A DNA stretch of 64,000 nt, taken from NCBI GenBank assembly GCA_021776075.1, contig JAJFGQ010000056.1, positions 19,871-83,870 on the forward strand, in the 5' to 3' direction. The DNA is from Alphaproteobacteria bacterium (lineage in GTDB: Bacteria > Pseudomonadota > Alphaproteobacteria > Micavibrionales > Micavibrionaceae). A program made the position numbers and the translations under genes. The first letter of the stretch is position 1; each line of letters starts with the position of its first letter. Shown piece by piece: positions 48,133-56,538 of this stretch. The notes under the pieces were generated by a model, which saw only the letters and a program-made list of their open reading frames with translations, was not told where the DNA came from and did no database searches.

Positions 48133-48811
48133 GTGTTACACGGCCTGTTTTTTTATCAACTCTGATCTGTGGCAGTTCATGTCCCTCGGGGGAAAAGAAT
48201 TTGATTTTGTCCGCATTTTTGGCGCCCGAAAAGTCAATTCTCTCCGTTTCTCCCGGATTATAAGTCATCTTGGCGCTATGGAGATCGGCCCAGTCCAGCT
48301 TTATATGATCCAGTTTTGCACCGCGCAGGTCAGCGCCCTGCAAATGGGACCAGCGGAAATCAACGCCGGATAGATCAGCGCCACGGAAATCGGTTTCAGG
48401 CAAATAAGCGCCGCGCAGGCTGGTATTTTGTAGATTGGCACCAACCAGCCGGGCCATCAACATGTTGGCGCCTCTCAGATCAACGCCTTTGAGAAGGGCG
48501 GCGTTCAGATAACCTCTTCGGAGATCTGTATTGGCCAGTTTTGCGCGGTTCAGGCGCAGTTGTTTTCCGTCTTTTCCTTCGGAAGAATTCCATGTTCTGT
48601 GGCAGTCTAGAAGATTGTCTAGTGTCTTTTTATCAATAGGTCTTTCTACAAATGAATTGTCATCATAAGGCAGGTTTTTGCATGCTATGGCGCCTGCTTT
48701 GGGCGCATCATAGGCATATGCTTTGTTGTAAAGGCCGTCAGACACAAAAACAGAAGCAGTCAGGGCAAAGATACCGGTCAGAACGCCCATTTTTTTTATA
48801 GAAAAAGCCAT
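48101..48811 (-). CDS. Exported pentapeptide-repeat protein
   Basis: This 236-residue protein has a signal peptide (MAFSIKKMG, hydrophobic run, probable AYA|YDA cleavage near 34). A linker contains two cysteines (C44, C70). About 18 pentapeptides run from about 85 to 185 (LRLNRAKLANTDLRRGYLNA, GVDLRGANM, GADLSGVDF, GADLRGAKL). The C-terminal 50 residues have no repeats. It is the second exported pentapeptide protein in the window, after the one at 13138-14394, and is shorter. The function is unknown. The last 32 bases overlap xseA on the other strand. Confidence 0.8.
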   Translation of the reverse strand: MAFSIKKMGVLTGIFALTASVFVSDGLYNKAYAYDAPKAGAIACKNLPYDDNSFVERPIDKKTLDNLLDCHRTWNSSEGKDGKQLRLNRAKLANTDLRRGYLNAALLKGVDLRGANMLMARLVGANLQNTSLRGAYLPETDFRGADLSGVDFRWSHLQGADLRGAKLDHIKLDWADLHSAKMTYNPGETERIDFSGAKNADKIKFFSPEGHELPQIRVDKKTGRVTPKITVPVNRL

Positions 48812-48943
48812 ATTAATCTCCCTGTATATTCTTTTTATAAGTTGCTTTTATACTGAACAGAAGCAGATGAGACATGCTGTCGTCAAGTCTATCCAGAAAA
48901 AGAGTACTGTATAGAGTGATTTACGTTATATAATATATCTATT

Positions 48944-49447
48944 ATGCGTATTTCGTTGAAAGAATTGATGGATATGATGGGCGTCGGTGAAATACCGGGG
49001 CCTTATCAGGCGTTTCCCTGGTCGTGCTACGATGCCGATAAGGCTGTGACATGTAGTGCCGAGGTGCGTATGGGGCCTGATGAAGACGAAGTTGAGTCGG
49101 AAATTCAGATGATGTATGACGATCCGCCCGAAGGAACACCGCCGGTGGAACAGACTTGTTATATGAAAGCAGGTCATTCTCAGGATGGACAATGGAGTGT
49201 GACGATTCTCCGTATTCGCGGTGAGCCTTTTGGAGCGGATATCTATAACTGGGAAGAAAAATCCTGCCATTTTTTTGCTGCAGTGGTGCGTAGTCTTCAA
49301 GCAGAGGAGATTCCGGATATAGATGAGTTGATAGAAGAAGCCTTTCACAGCGAGCGTTTGGCCGATCAATATGGCGGTGGCGGTGGGAAGTCTCCGAAAA
49401 TAAAACCGGGGCAACTTCTTGATATGAAACAAAAAGGCGGGTTTTAA
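48944..49447 (+). CDS. Hypothetical acidic protein, 167 residues
   Basis: I do not recognise this soluble protein. It is acidic, with MGPDEDEVESEIQMMYDDPPEG near the middle. A conserved-looking core follows (QWSVTILRIRGEPFGADIYNWEEKSCHFFAAVVRSLQ), and the tail has a GGGGG stretch. There is no signal peptide. A TATAAT at 48929-48934 lies only 9 bases before the ATG and no ribosome-binding site is visible, so translation may start on a leaderless transcript, or further in at residue 9 or later. The stop abuts the stop of the convergent TerD-family gene with no spacer. Confidence 0.55.
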   Translation: MRISLKELMDMMGVGEIPGPYQAFPWSCYDADKAVTCSAEVRMGPDEDEVESEIQMMYDDPPEGTPPVEQTCYMKAGHSQDGQWSVTILRIRGEPFGADIYNWEEKSCHFFAAVVRSLQAEEIPDIDELIEEAFHSERLADQYGGGGGKSPKIKPGQLLDMKQKGGF

Positions 49448-50290
49448 TCAGCCCGTATCTTCCCGAACGATAATGCCGTATTCCTTGGCAATGCTTCCCA
49501 GGCCATTTTCTCCCAATTTCATCAAGGCTTCAGCGTACCATTTTGGCCCCTCACGGATGAGGGCAATAGGGCACAGGACATTACCGTTTTTGATGTCTTC
49601 TTCCTTGATTTCCAGCCGTATAACTTCACGCAAGTCGTCCTTATTCACAAGACGAATGAAGATATTACGCACCATGTTAAAATTATAACCATCGAGTCCT
49701 TCATCATAGATGGACAGGACAAACATGATCTTTAAAACATCAAAAGGAATGCCGTTTAAATCCAGAAAAATACTCTCATCATCCCCGTCTCCTGCGCCCG
49801 TACGGTTGTCACCGCTATGTTTTGCGGCACCATCACAACCGGCCATGTTGTTATAAAAGATAAAGTCTTCGTCAATGCGCGTTATGTCCTCTTTATTAAG
49901 AAGAAAACAACTTAGATCCATATCTATTTTTTTTTCTTCAAAATCTTTTTGATCCCACCCCGCACCGACACTGATTTGCTTCAATGAAGGTACCTTGTCC
50001 ATCAAATCGATGTAATCGCCTTTGAAAATATAGTTGCGGTCTTCGTCCAGAACAGGCCCATCTATCTCTGGCAGCGCTTCGGCACTTTTGGAGTCTGAGT
50101 CCGGTGTTTCAATTTGTCCTTCTTTTCCTTCATCAAGGATGGGAAGGTTAGGGACGGCATCGGGATTTTCCGGCATATCAGAGCCCGTTTCAATAGGCTT
50201 CAGGCCGTCATCGTGGTCGTCGGGAAGTTGTGTGAAGTCGTCTTCTTCCTGCCCGTCTTTTTGCCCGTCTTCGTGATCCATGTCGTTCAT
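49448..50290 (-). CDS. TerD-family calcium-binding stress protein with acidic N-terminal extension
   Basis: This 280-residue protein has a low-complexity acidic first part (1-85) and a TerD domain (about 105-275). Domain hallmarks are ISVGAGWDQ, IDMDLSCFLLN, DFIFYNN and the HSGDNRTGAGDGDDESIFLDL loop (158-178), whose acidic residues bind Ca2+ in TerD proteins. TerD-domain proteins occur in tellurite-resistance and chemical-stress clusters, but a standard ter operon is not present here. It is the last gene of an operon with a Na+/Ca2+ exchanger 24 bp upstream and a second TerD-like protein beyond that. Confidence 0.85.
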   Translation of the reverse strand: MNDMDHEDGQKDGQEEDDFTQLPDDHDDGLKPIETGSDMPENPDAVPNLPILDEGKEGQIETPDSDSKSAEALPEIDGPVLDEDRNYIFKGDYIDLMDKVPSLKQISVGAGWDQKDFEEKKIDMDLSCFLLNKEDITRIDEDFIFYNNMAGCDGAAKHSGDNRTGAGDGDDESIFLDLNGIPFDVLKIMFVLSIYDEGLDGYNFNMVRNIFIRLVNKDDLREVIRLEIKEEDIKNGNVLCPIALIREGPKWYAEALMKLGENGLGSIAKEYGIIVREDTG

Positions 50291-50314
50291 TATTGATGAA
50301 CCCTTCTTGTTGCT

Positions 50315-51298
50315 CTATAGCCCCAGAGATAAAACATACATTGATATTATATAGGTTACATAGGCGCTTAAAAATAGAATACCCACAAAACGTGTAATTT
50401 TTTGATAAAACAGAAGCAGTAATGTGAATAAGAGGCTCACAGATAGCGTGACCCAGATGTCTATGCTGGCCAGTTGTGGCGCCACCAAAGAGAGGTCTAT
50501 GGGTTTCACAGCAGAGGTTACGCCAATAATCATCATGATATTAAAAACGTTGGAGCCGATAATGTTACCAAGGAGAAGGTCCGTCTGTTTTCTTGCCGCG
50601 GCGATCAGACATGTTGAAAGTTCCGGCAGTGATGTACCAATGGCAATAACACTAAGTCCGATGACGGCGTCCGGAACGCCTAGAATTTCAGCGCTGGTCT
50701 GTGCCCCACGTACCAGAAACTCCGCGCCTAACGCTATAAAAACAAGCCCCGTGACAAGGAAAGAGAGCGCTTTTCCCGTTGATGAAAAGGGGCTTTCTTC
50801 CATCTCTTCAACGGGGATCTCGCCTCTTTTTGCCAGAAGATATTGCCAGAAAACATAGGCCAGTAAGATGGCGACTAATCCAAAACCGACAAGTGTTGTG
50901 ATTTCTTCACCCTGTAGTAAAAACAGGAGCAATATAGTCGCGGCCATCATCATCATCAGGTCCCGGATCAGGGTGCGGGGAATGGCGATAATGGTTGTAA
51001 AAAAGGCCGTGGAGCCGACAACCAGCAGGATGTTGGCGACATTGGAACCCAGAACGTTACCAATGGCAATGCCGGGCGCGCCATGCATGTTGGCATTGAC
51101 CGAAACGATCAATTCCGGCAAAGACGTACCAAAAGCGACAATTGTAAACCCAACAATAAGCGGTGATATGCCCAAAAGACTGGCAATATGAATGGCCGAA
51201 TCAATCGTCCAGTTTCCGCCCCGGATCAGCATAATCATGCCCAGTCCCAAGGCACCCATGGCGAGCACAAACGCCTCTGTTGTCGTCAACTCTACCAT
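50315..51298 (-). CDS. K+-independent Na+/Ca2+ exchanger (CaCA family, YrbG type)
   Basis: This 327-residue inner-membrane antiporter has ten or eleven helices. Both alpha-repeats are easily seen: GFTIVAFGTSLPELIVS with AIGNVLGSNVANILLV in the first half, and GLSVIAIGTSLPELSTC with LLGNIIGSNVFNIMMI in the second. These carry the paired GTSLPE glutamates and the GNxxGSN motifs that coordinate Ca2+ and Na+. It should expel Ca2+. It sits between two TerD-family genes, which are themselves calcium-binding proteins, pointing to a calcium-linked module. Confidence 0.93.
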   Translation of the reverse strand: MVELTTTEAFVLAMGALGLGMIMLIRGGNWTIDSAIHIASLLGISPLIVGFTIVAFGTSLPELIVSVNANMHGAPGIAIGNVLGSNVANILLVVGSTAFFTTIIAIPRTLIRDLMMMMAATILLLFLLQGEEITTLVGFGLVAILLAYVFWQYLLAKRGEIPVEEMEESPFSSTGKALSFLVTGLVFIALGAEFLVRGAQTSAEILGVPDAVIGLSVIAIGTSLPELSTCLIAAARKQTDLLLGNIIGSNVFNIMMIIGVTSAVKPIDLSLVAPQLASIDIWVTLSVSLLFTLLLLFYQKITRFVGILFLSAYVTYIISMYVLSLGL

Positions 51299-51352
51299 GT
51301 TATTTTTTCTTTCTGGCCAAGTGGGTTACCTGAGGGCTTGTGACGGAGGCCG

Positions 51353-52102
51353 TCATGATTTTTCTCCGTCATCCCATTCCAGACCGAATCCGAAGGCCCT
51401 GTCCATTTCGGCATGGCCGGGGAAATATTCAGTGTAGTTCGTCAATTTAATACCGTTACGAATATTTTCCAAACCAGCAACAGCGCAGAGCGACATTTCT
51501 GAACGATATGTGTGGAGAGTCACAACCATCGGCTTTTCATTGGGGATTCGTATCTGGAGTTGAGGCTGGATTTCCGCCCAGCTTGTGGTGCCGTCATATA
51601 TGTAGAGATAAAAAAGAAGCCTTTTAATTTCCGGCCATTTTTGACCGTTAATCAGAATAATTTCATCTTCCCCGTCATCGTCGTCATCGTCATCGCCCGT
51701 ACGGTCATCGCCGGAAAGGTTTATAAAAGGCTCTGTTTTGTAGGTGCCGTACATATCACCGAAAGCCTGAAGAGCGCCGCGTTTACCATTATGAAGTTCA
51801 TACAGGCAGCCCAGATCAAGATCGACACCTTGTTTGCGGGCCTTTTTGAAGAGTTTTCCAATGAAACCTGCTTTTTGAACCTGAAGGTTTTGCCAGGCCG
51901 CACCGATACGAATTTTTTGATAGCCGCCCTCCTGCCTGTCAAAAATATCAGTCTGGCCCGTTGTGCCGAGAAAACCACAGGAATTATCATCCGTATCAGA
52001 CAGATAGCCGGCAGCGCCTTTTGACGTGCCATGACTGGAAAATTTAGCGCGGCTGCGTGTGGCATCGGCCAAAGAATCGGAAGACAGGGAATCGCGGGAC
52101 AT
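51353..52102 (-). CDS. TerD/TerA-like protein with poly-Asp loop
   Basis: This 249-residue protein resembles TerA/TerD domains: YQKIRIGAAWQNL, then VDLDLGCLYELHNGKRGALQAFG, and FINLSGDDRTGDDDD..GEDEI (127-148). The last of these is the calcium-loop region, here with seven consecutive aspartates (137-143). A strand with ILINGQ and a C-terminal half with RIPNEKPMVVTL follow. The first about 60 residues are Ser/Asp-rich. It overlaps the start of the 52102-52440 gene's stop by one base and precedes the exchanger by 54 bp. A role in stress or calcium response is an inference from family and neighbours. Confidence 0.8.
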   Translation of the reverse strand: MSRDSLSSDSLADATRSRAKFSSHGTSKGAAGYLSDTDDNSCGFLGTTGQTDIFDRQEGGYQKIRIGAAWQNLQVQKAGFIGKLFKKARKQGVDLDLGCLYELHNGKRGALQAFGDMYGTYKTEPFINLSGDDRTGDDDDDDDGEDEIILINGQKWPEIKRLLFYLYIYDGTTSWAEIQPQLQIRIPNEKPMVVTLHTYRSEMSLCAVAGLENIRNGIKLTNYTEYFPGHAEMDRAFGFGLEWDDGEKS

Positions 52103-52440
52103 TATTGAAGCTCCTTGCTTGCTCTTCGAAAGGATAACACTACATTCGGTTCTGAAAAACCCAAATCATAAAAACATTTTTTATTCGTGCCATGCCGGGC
52201 AAGGAGGCTTCTCATAAAATCCCGTTGCCAGCGCAGAAGACGGCAAATTTCATTGTAATCACGGGATCGAAAACCGTGGCGATAAGCATTGCGGCTGATC
52301 CGGGCCTTTCCTGATTCTGTTTTGGGTCCGGTGGAGCACGTCCATGGTTTTTGTTTCCGAATCCGGGCCGCTTGTGCCTTGCGCCGCGCCGGTGGCCAGC
52401 CCCTTGTTGTCTTTTTTGTATCCTTAGATGTTGTTTTCAT
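52102..52440 (-). CDS. Small basic protein with STGPKT...HGFRS motif
   Basis: This 112-residue, Lys/Arg-rich protein contains STGPKTESGKARISRNAYRHGFRS (as motif blocks STGPKT, GKAR, SRNAYRHGFRS, about 36-59). The pattern recurs in short uncharacterised bacterial proteins and suggests nucleic-acid contact. The family function is unknown to me. GAAGGAGTG lies about 11 bases before the ATG. It leads the TerD-exchanger operon, its stop shares a base with the next start, and its own start overlaps the stop of a candidate small ORF (ATGA). Confidence 0.6.
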   Translation of the reverse strand: MKTTSKDTKKTTRGWPPARRKAQAARIRKQKPWTCSTGPKTESGKARISRNAYRHGFRSRDYNEICRLLRWQRDFMRSLLARHGTNKKCFYDLGFSEPNVVLSFRRASKELQ

Positions 52441-52616
52441 TGTGTTTTTAACACTCCTTCAGTTTGTTTGTAGTTTTTTTCTTTTGAGTAGCAAGGTGGA
52501 AGACCATAGTGAGAGGGCAATAAATAACCTGCCCCGGCCCGCTGTGTTTTTTTAACAGGTGTTCTGGAGATATTCCGGTGTTTTTGCGGTTGGTTGGGTG
52601 GTGAATGAGTCTTCAT
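52437..52616 (-). CDS. Candidate leaderless small ORF, 59 residues
   Basis: An uninterrupted ORF begins MKTHSPPNQPQKH and ends ...GVLKTQ, with its stop overlapping the next ATG as ATGA. Its ATG lies exactly where transcription from the strong promoter at 52623-52651 should start (7th base after the -10), so it could be translated without a leader. The composition is basic and not protein-like in an obvious way. It could equally be a non-coding leader RNA of about 175 nt. Codon-level conservation would decide. Confidence 0.3.
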   Translation of the reverse strand: MKTHSPPNQPQKHRNISRTPVKKTQRAGAGYLLPSHYGLPPCYSKEKNYKQTEGVLKTQ

Positions 52617-52622
52617 AGGAAC

Positions 52623-52651
52623 AGTATAGGAAAATATTCCTTTTTTGTCAA
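52623..52651 (-). promoter_or_regulatory. Near-consensus sigma-70 promoter of the TerD/exchanger operon
   Basis: On the minus strand TTGACA (52646-52651), a 17-base spacer and TATACT (52623-52628) form an almost ideal housekeeping promoter. It points to the operon at 52440-49448. An inverted repeat, AGGAA AATA TTCCT, overlaps the spacer and could be an operator. Confidence 0.75.
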
Positions 52652-52676
52652 GTTTTTTGCAGAAATTATGATCAAG

Positions 52677-54488
52677 CTATTCGTCAGTGCGCATCCAGCA
52701 GCCGTATGAATAACCCCATTGTTGAATTTCCGACGGATATGCACCGATATAGACGTCGGCCTGTAGGCGGAGGTCATCGGTAAATGTGATGTCCAGAGGG
52801 GTGGCGTTTTGTGAAGTCTTTGTGCTGCTCAACCATGCAAGAGCTTCGTTTTCATTGGAAATTATGTCGATTGTGTTTTGGTCGAATGTGATGAGTGAGC
52901 GTAGGCATTCTTCTGTTTCCTCACAGCATGTGCGTGTGATTTTTTCATTCTTGTGATGATTTCGGTTTTCAAGAATTTCAATCATGCTTTGTAGCTGTTT
53001 GTTTTGTTGATCGGGCGCCTCCAGAGTGGCCCAATAGCGCAGTAACGGAAGGGATTCGGGGGCATATAGAGGTGACAATATCCACCAGTTTTGATTGCGT
53101 TGCGGGTGGTTGTTGAAAAGGCTTAAGAAGCGTTTGAGTTGTTTGCCTTTGACGTCTTTTGCCATGTTATAAATCATGTGGTTGTAGACGGCATGATCCT
53201 GTGGTTTGTTACCGTCTTCCAGCCATGTCATGATGTGATCTATGTCCTCTGGTTTCAAGCTATCGTGGCAACATCCGCGACTTTTGTAGCTCAGGTGAAA
53301 TTGCAGAACAGGGCTATACCAGATATCCCAGTAATCCCGGTAAGAACCGCTATGTGTTTCGTAGTAACCATGCATCAATTCCCATTGGACGTACTGATTC
53401 GGCTCCTCTTTTAACAGATCCAGCGCGACCGGAGAAAAACCTTTTCCAAAATGTGACCAGCCAATCTGGGCGATTATATTCCGAATCCAGCCATCTTGTT
53501 CTGTTCTGAACAGAGTGGCCCAGAATGTCATATTTTCCTGTGAGCGCAAAGCCAGAGAACGTACGGCAAAATGTCTTTTGTAATAGCAATGATGGCCCTG
53601 TACGTTTGTTAGTGTACGTAATAGATGAAGTTCTTTATTTGCCTGTTCTGTGTCTTCGGAAGGGTTTTGAAAGCCCAGGAGATAGACAGCCATTGTGGCG
53701 CGTTTGTTACAGCCTTTTCCCGCTTCCTTGAGCAAATCACGTCTGTTTCGCTTCTTTTGCGGGAGGTGAGAGCCGTATGTGTCCAGTTCATGCAAATAAG
53801 GATAGTAGCGATGGGCTAGAAGATTGGTGTTGAGTTGCGTAAGATTGCTGTCTTCGTCGTCGGCACCGCTTTGTACCAGAGAGCGGGCTTTGCGTGTGCC
53901 GATAAGATGCAGCATCTGGTAGATGACGGCCCTTTTGAAGAAGGGTGCGTCTTCTATGTGGATTTCGAACAGGGCAACGGCTTTGTCTGCATGACCCGTG
54001 ATAGACAGGGCATAGCTTAAAAGGAAAATACCATCTACGCCGTCAAAGCCGTCCGGTAAATCATCGGGCAGGTTATAGATTGTCGAGGAGCTTATTTTAT
54101 CCAGTTCTTCGGAAAGGGCTGTTAAGGCACTTTTCCGGTAAGACTTCTTTTTTGGTGCGGCAACAAGATGCGCGGCACGGGCCAGAAGGTATCCTGTGTA
54201 ATAGGCATTTTTATCCATGATATAATCATGGATGTTTTCGATGGTCAGTCCGTTTTGTAAAGTGCCCGTCTGTACGCTGTAGAGCATCAGGGCTTCTATC
54301 GAAGGCGTTGAAGCAGTGTCTATCGAAGTTTCCGGCGAAGTTTCCGGCGAAGTTTCCGGCTGTCTGCCCTCTGATAAGACAGGGTCCGGTTGCGGCAGTT
54401 CCTGTGGCATGTCGTCAGCCCACACGCTGCCGGAAAAGCCGGTAATGAGGAACAGGGACAGGAGAGCAATGCGGCAAATTTTTTTCAT
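52677..54488 (-). CDS. Large exported protein of unknown function
   Basis: This 603-residue protein has a clear signal peptide (MKKICRIALLSLFLITGFSG, probable VWA|DD cleavage near 24/25). A PETSPETSPETS low-complexity stretch follows, and then a long, mostly helical body. The body contains several paired or clustered cysteines (for example SRGCCHD near 420 and TRTCCEETEECL near 540), typical of a periplasmic protein with disulfides. No known domain was recognised. The helical, repeat-like body could be a TPR/Sel1-type scaffold, which is speculative. It is on the minus strand upstream of the TerD operon promoter. Confidence 0.65.
   Translation of the reverse strand: MKKICRIALLSLFLITGFSGSVWADDMPQELPQPDPVLSEGRQPETSPETSPETSIDTASTPSIEALMLYSVQTGTLQNGLTIENIHDYIMDKNAYYTGYLLARAAHLVAAPKKKSYRKSALTALSEELDKISSSTIYNLPDDLPDGFDGVDGIFLLSYALSITGHADKAVALFEIHIEDAPFFKRAVIYQMLHLIGTRKARSLVQSGADDEDSNLTQLNTNLLAHRYYPYLHELDTYGSHLPQKKRNRRDLLKEAGKGCNKRATMAVYLLGFQNPSEDTEQANKELHLLRTLTNVQGHHCYYKRHFAVRSLALRSQENMTFWATLFRTEQDGWIRNIIAQIGWSHFGKGFSPVALDLLKEEPNQYVQWELMHGYYETHSGSYRDYWDIWYSPVLQFHLSYKSRGCCHDSLKPEDIDHIMTWLEDGNKPQDHAVYNHMIYNMAKDVKGKQLKRFLSLFNNHPQRNQNWWILSPLYAPESLPLLRYWATLEAPDQQNKQLQSMIEILENRNHHKNEKITRTCCEETEECLRSLITFDQNTIDIISNENEALAWLSSTKTSQNATPLDITFTDDLRLQADVYIGAYPSEIQQWGYSYGCWMRTDE
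54325..54360. repeat. Three tandem 12-bp repeats in the exported-protein gene
   Basis: The unit gaagtttccggc occurs three times in a row without mismatch and encodes the PETS repeats on the minus strand. Perfect identity suggests recent slippage. Copy number could vary between strains, always in frame. Confidence 0.85.
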
Positions 54489-54639
54489 TATTTTGTCTCC
54501 TTTTGAAAAGGCATTGATTGATTCTATTCGAAAGTAAGACGGTATAGTAGGGCAAAAGCTTGGCAGAAAAATGGTATTTCTTTGAATTTTATTATCGCTG
54601 TGCTATATAATCCGCCTGTTTTAAAGGGGGAAATGACCG

Positions 54640-56319
54640 ATGGCGTCTTACGAATATGTTTATGTGATGAATTCACTTTCCAAAAGCTGGACCGGTGGGA
54701 AAAAGGTTTTGGAAGATATTACACTGAGCTTTTTCCCCGGTGCGAAGATCGGTGTTCTGGGGCCAAACGGATCGGGTAAATCGACCTTGCTTAAAATCAT
54801 GGCCGGCAGAGACAAGGATTATACAGGTGAAGCCTGGGTCGCCGATGGCGCGCGCGTGGGGTATCTGGAGCAGGAGCCACAACTTGATGAGAGCAAAACC
54901 GTGCAGGAAAACGTGATGGAAGGGCTTGGCGGTATTAAAGCCAAGCTGGACCGTTATAACGAGATCGGTGTGGCGATGGGTGAACCGGATGCCGATATGG
55001 ACGCTCTTCTGGCTGAAATGGGTGAATTGCAGGAAGAAATTGATGCGGCTGACGGTTGGGAACTGGAACGTACGATTCAGATGGCGATGGATGCCTTGCG
55101 TTGTCCGCCCGGCGAAGCCGGTATTGCCAGCCTGTCTGGAGGCGAAAAGCGCCGTGTGGCTTTGGCACGCCTGTTGCTGGAGAAGCCGGATATGCTGCTT
55201 CTTGATGAGCCGACGAACCATCTGGATGCTGAGAGCGTGGCGTGGTTGCAGCGGTTTTTATCCGATTATACCGGTACTGTTGTGATGGTCACGCATGATC
55301 GTTATTTCCTTGATAATGTCACAGGCTGGATTCTGGAACTGGATCGCGGACATGGTATTCCTTATGAGGGCAACTATACCGCCTATCTGGAAAAGAAAAA
55401 GAAACGTCTGGAACAGGAGTCCCGCGAGGAAGCGACATTGCAGAAAACGCTGTCCCGTGAGCTGGATTGGCTGGGCCAAACACCGGAGGCTCGCCGTAAA
55501 AAATCAAAGTCACGGATTAGTGCTTATGATGACCTTTTTGCACAATCGCAGAACCAGACAGTCCGTAATGCCCGGATCGTTATTCCGACACCCGCGCGTC
55601 TGGGTGATTTGGTGATTGAGGCGACAGATTTGTGCAAGGGTTATGATGACCGCTTGCTCATTGATAACCTGTCTTTCAAATTACCGCCGGGCGGTGTCGT
55701 GGGCGTTATCGGGCCGAATGGTGCCGGTAAAACCACTTTGTTTCGTATGATGACGGATATTGAAAAACCTGATGGGGGCAGTCTCCGTGTCGGCGATACT
55801 GTGCAGCTTGGCTATGTCGATCAGAGCCGCGATGATCTGGCGGCGGACAAGACAGTATGGGAAGAAATTTCCGATGGCATTGACGTCCTAAAGCTCGGGA
55901 AAATCGACATGCAAAGCCGGGCGTACGTGTCCTCTTTTAATTTCCGGAGTACGGATCAACAGAAGAAAGTCGGCGATTTATCGGGCGGTGAACGCAACCG
56001 CGTCCATCTGGCCAAGATGCTCAAAAGCGGCGCGAATGTACTTCTGCTGGATGAGCCGACAAATGATCTTGATACGGAGACCCTTTCGGCATTGGAAGAG
56101 GCGTTGGAAATGTTCCCCGGCTGTGCTGTCGTGATTTCGCACGATCGTGCCTTTCTTGACCGTCTGGCTACGCATATTCTGGCCTTTGAAGGCAATTCAC
56201 AGGTTGTCTGGTTTGAGGGTAATTATGAGGACTACGAAAAAGATTATAAGCGCCGTCTGGGTCATGATGCCGATCAGCCTCACCGGATTAAATACAAGCC
56301 TTTACGAAAAGCCGGCTAA
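54640..56319 (+). CDS. ettA: Energy-dependent translational throttle protein (ABC-F)
   Basis: EttA is an ABC-F protein that binds the ribosomal E site and gates the first elongation step according to ATP/ADP ratio. This 559-residue protein has two ATPase domains. The first has GPNGSGKST, LSGGEKRRVALARLLLEKP and LLLDEPTNHLD. The second has GPNGAGKTT, LSGGERNRVHLAKML and LLLDEPTNDLD. The arm and linker regions match EttA length, and the opening YVYVMNSLSKSW..GKKVLEDI is typical. AGGGGGAAATG precedes the ATG. It is monocistronic or leads into the DotA/TraY genes after a 219-bp gap that shows only short GC-poor hairpins. Confidence 0.94.
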   Translation: MASYEYVYVMNSLSKSWTGGKKVLEDITLSFFPGAKIGVLGPNGSGKSTLLKIMAGRDKDYTGEAWVADGARVGYLEQEPQLDESKTVQENVMEGLGGIKAKLDRYNEIGVAMGEPDADMDALLAEMGELQEEIDAADGWELERTIQMAMDALRCPPGEAGIASLSGGEKRRVALARLLLEKPDMLLLDEPTNHLDAESVAWLQRFLSDYTGTVVMVTHDRYFLDNVTGWILELDRGHGIPYEGNYTAYLEKKKKRLEQESREEATLQKTLSRELDWLGQTPEARRKKSKSRISAYDDLFAQSQNQTVRNARIVIPTPARLGDLVIEATDLCKGYDDRLLIDNLSFKLPPGGVVGVIGPNGAGKTTLFRMMTDIEKPDGGSLRVGDTVQLGYVDQSRDDLAADKTVWEEISDGIDVLKLGKIDMQSRAYVSSFNFRSTDQQKKVGDLSGGERNRVHLAKMLKSGANVLLLDEPTNDLDTETLSALEEALEMFPGCAVVISHDRAFLDRLATHILAFEGNSQVVWFEGNYEDYEKDYKRRLGHDADQPHRIKYKPLRKAG

Positions 56320-56538
56320 GTAAAGCCACTATAACAATTTGAAAAATAACGATAAATGAACGCTGTTGCAGCGCAGCATTGTGCTGTTTCCAGCCGTTTG
56401 CAAAACGATCTTACTCAAATTGGCAATAATATGTAAATTCATGGTAGAATTTATAAGGAGATAATTTAATAAAATTTTATCTATCTCGAGGCTATGATAG
56501 AATTGGTGTGTAAATCAGCGTAGGTGTGATAGGAAAAA

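Noticed and set aside
54301..54372. Tandem repeats considered as a CRISPR array
   Set aside because: The units are adjacent without spacers, only 12 bp long, and in frame within a gene.
56339..56480. Short hairpins (GCTG-TTG-CAGC, CAGCA-TTG-TGCTG) after ettA considered as a terminator or small RNA
   Set aside because: The stems are only 4-5 bp and no T-run follows, so the support is too weak for a feature.
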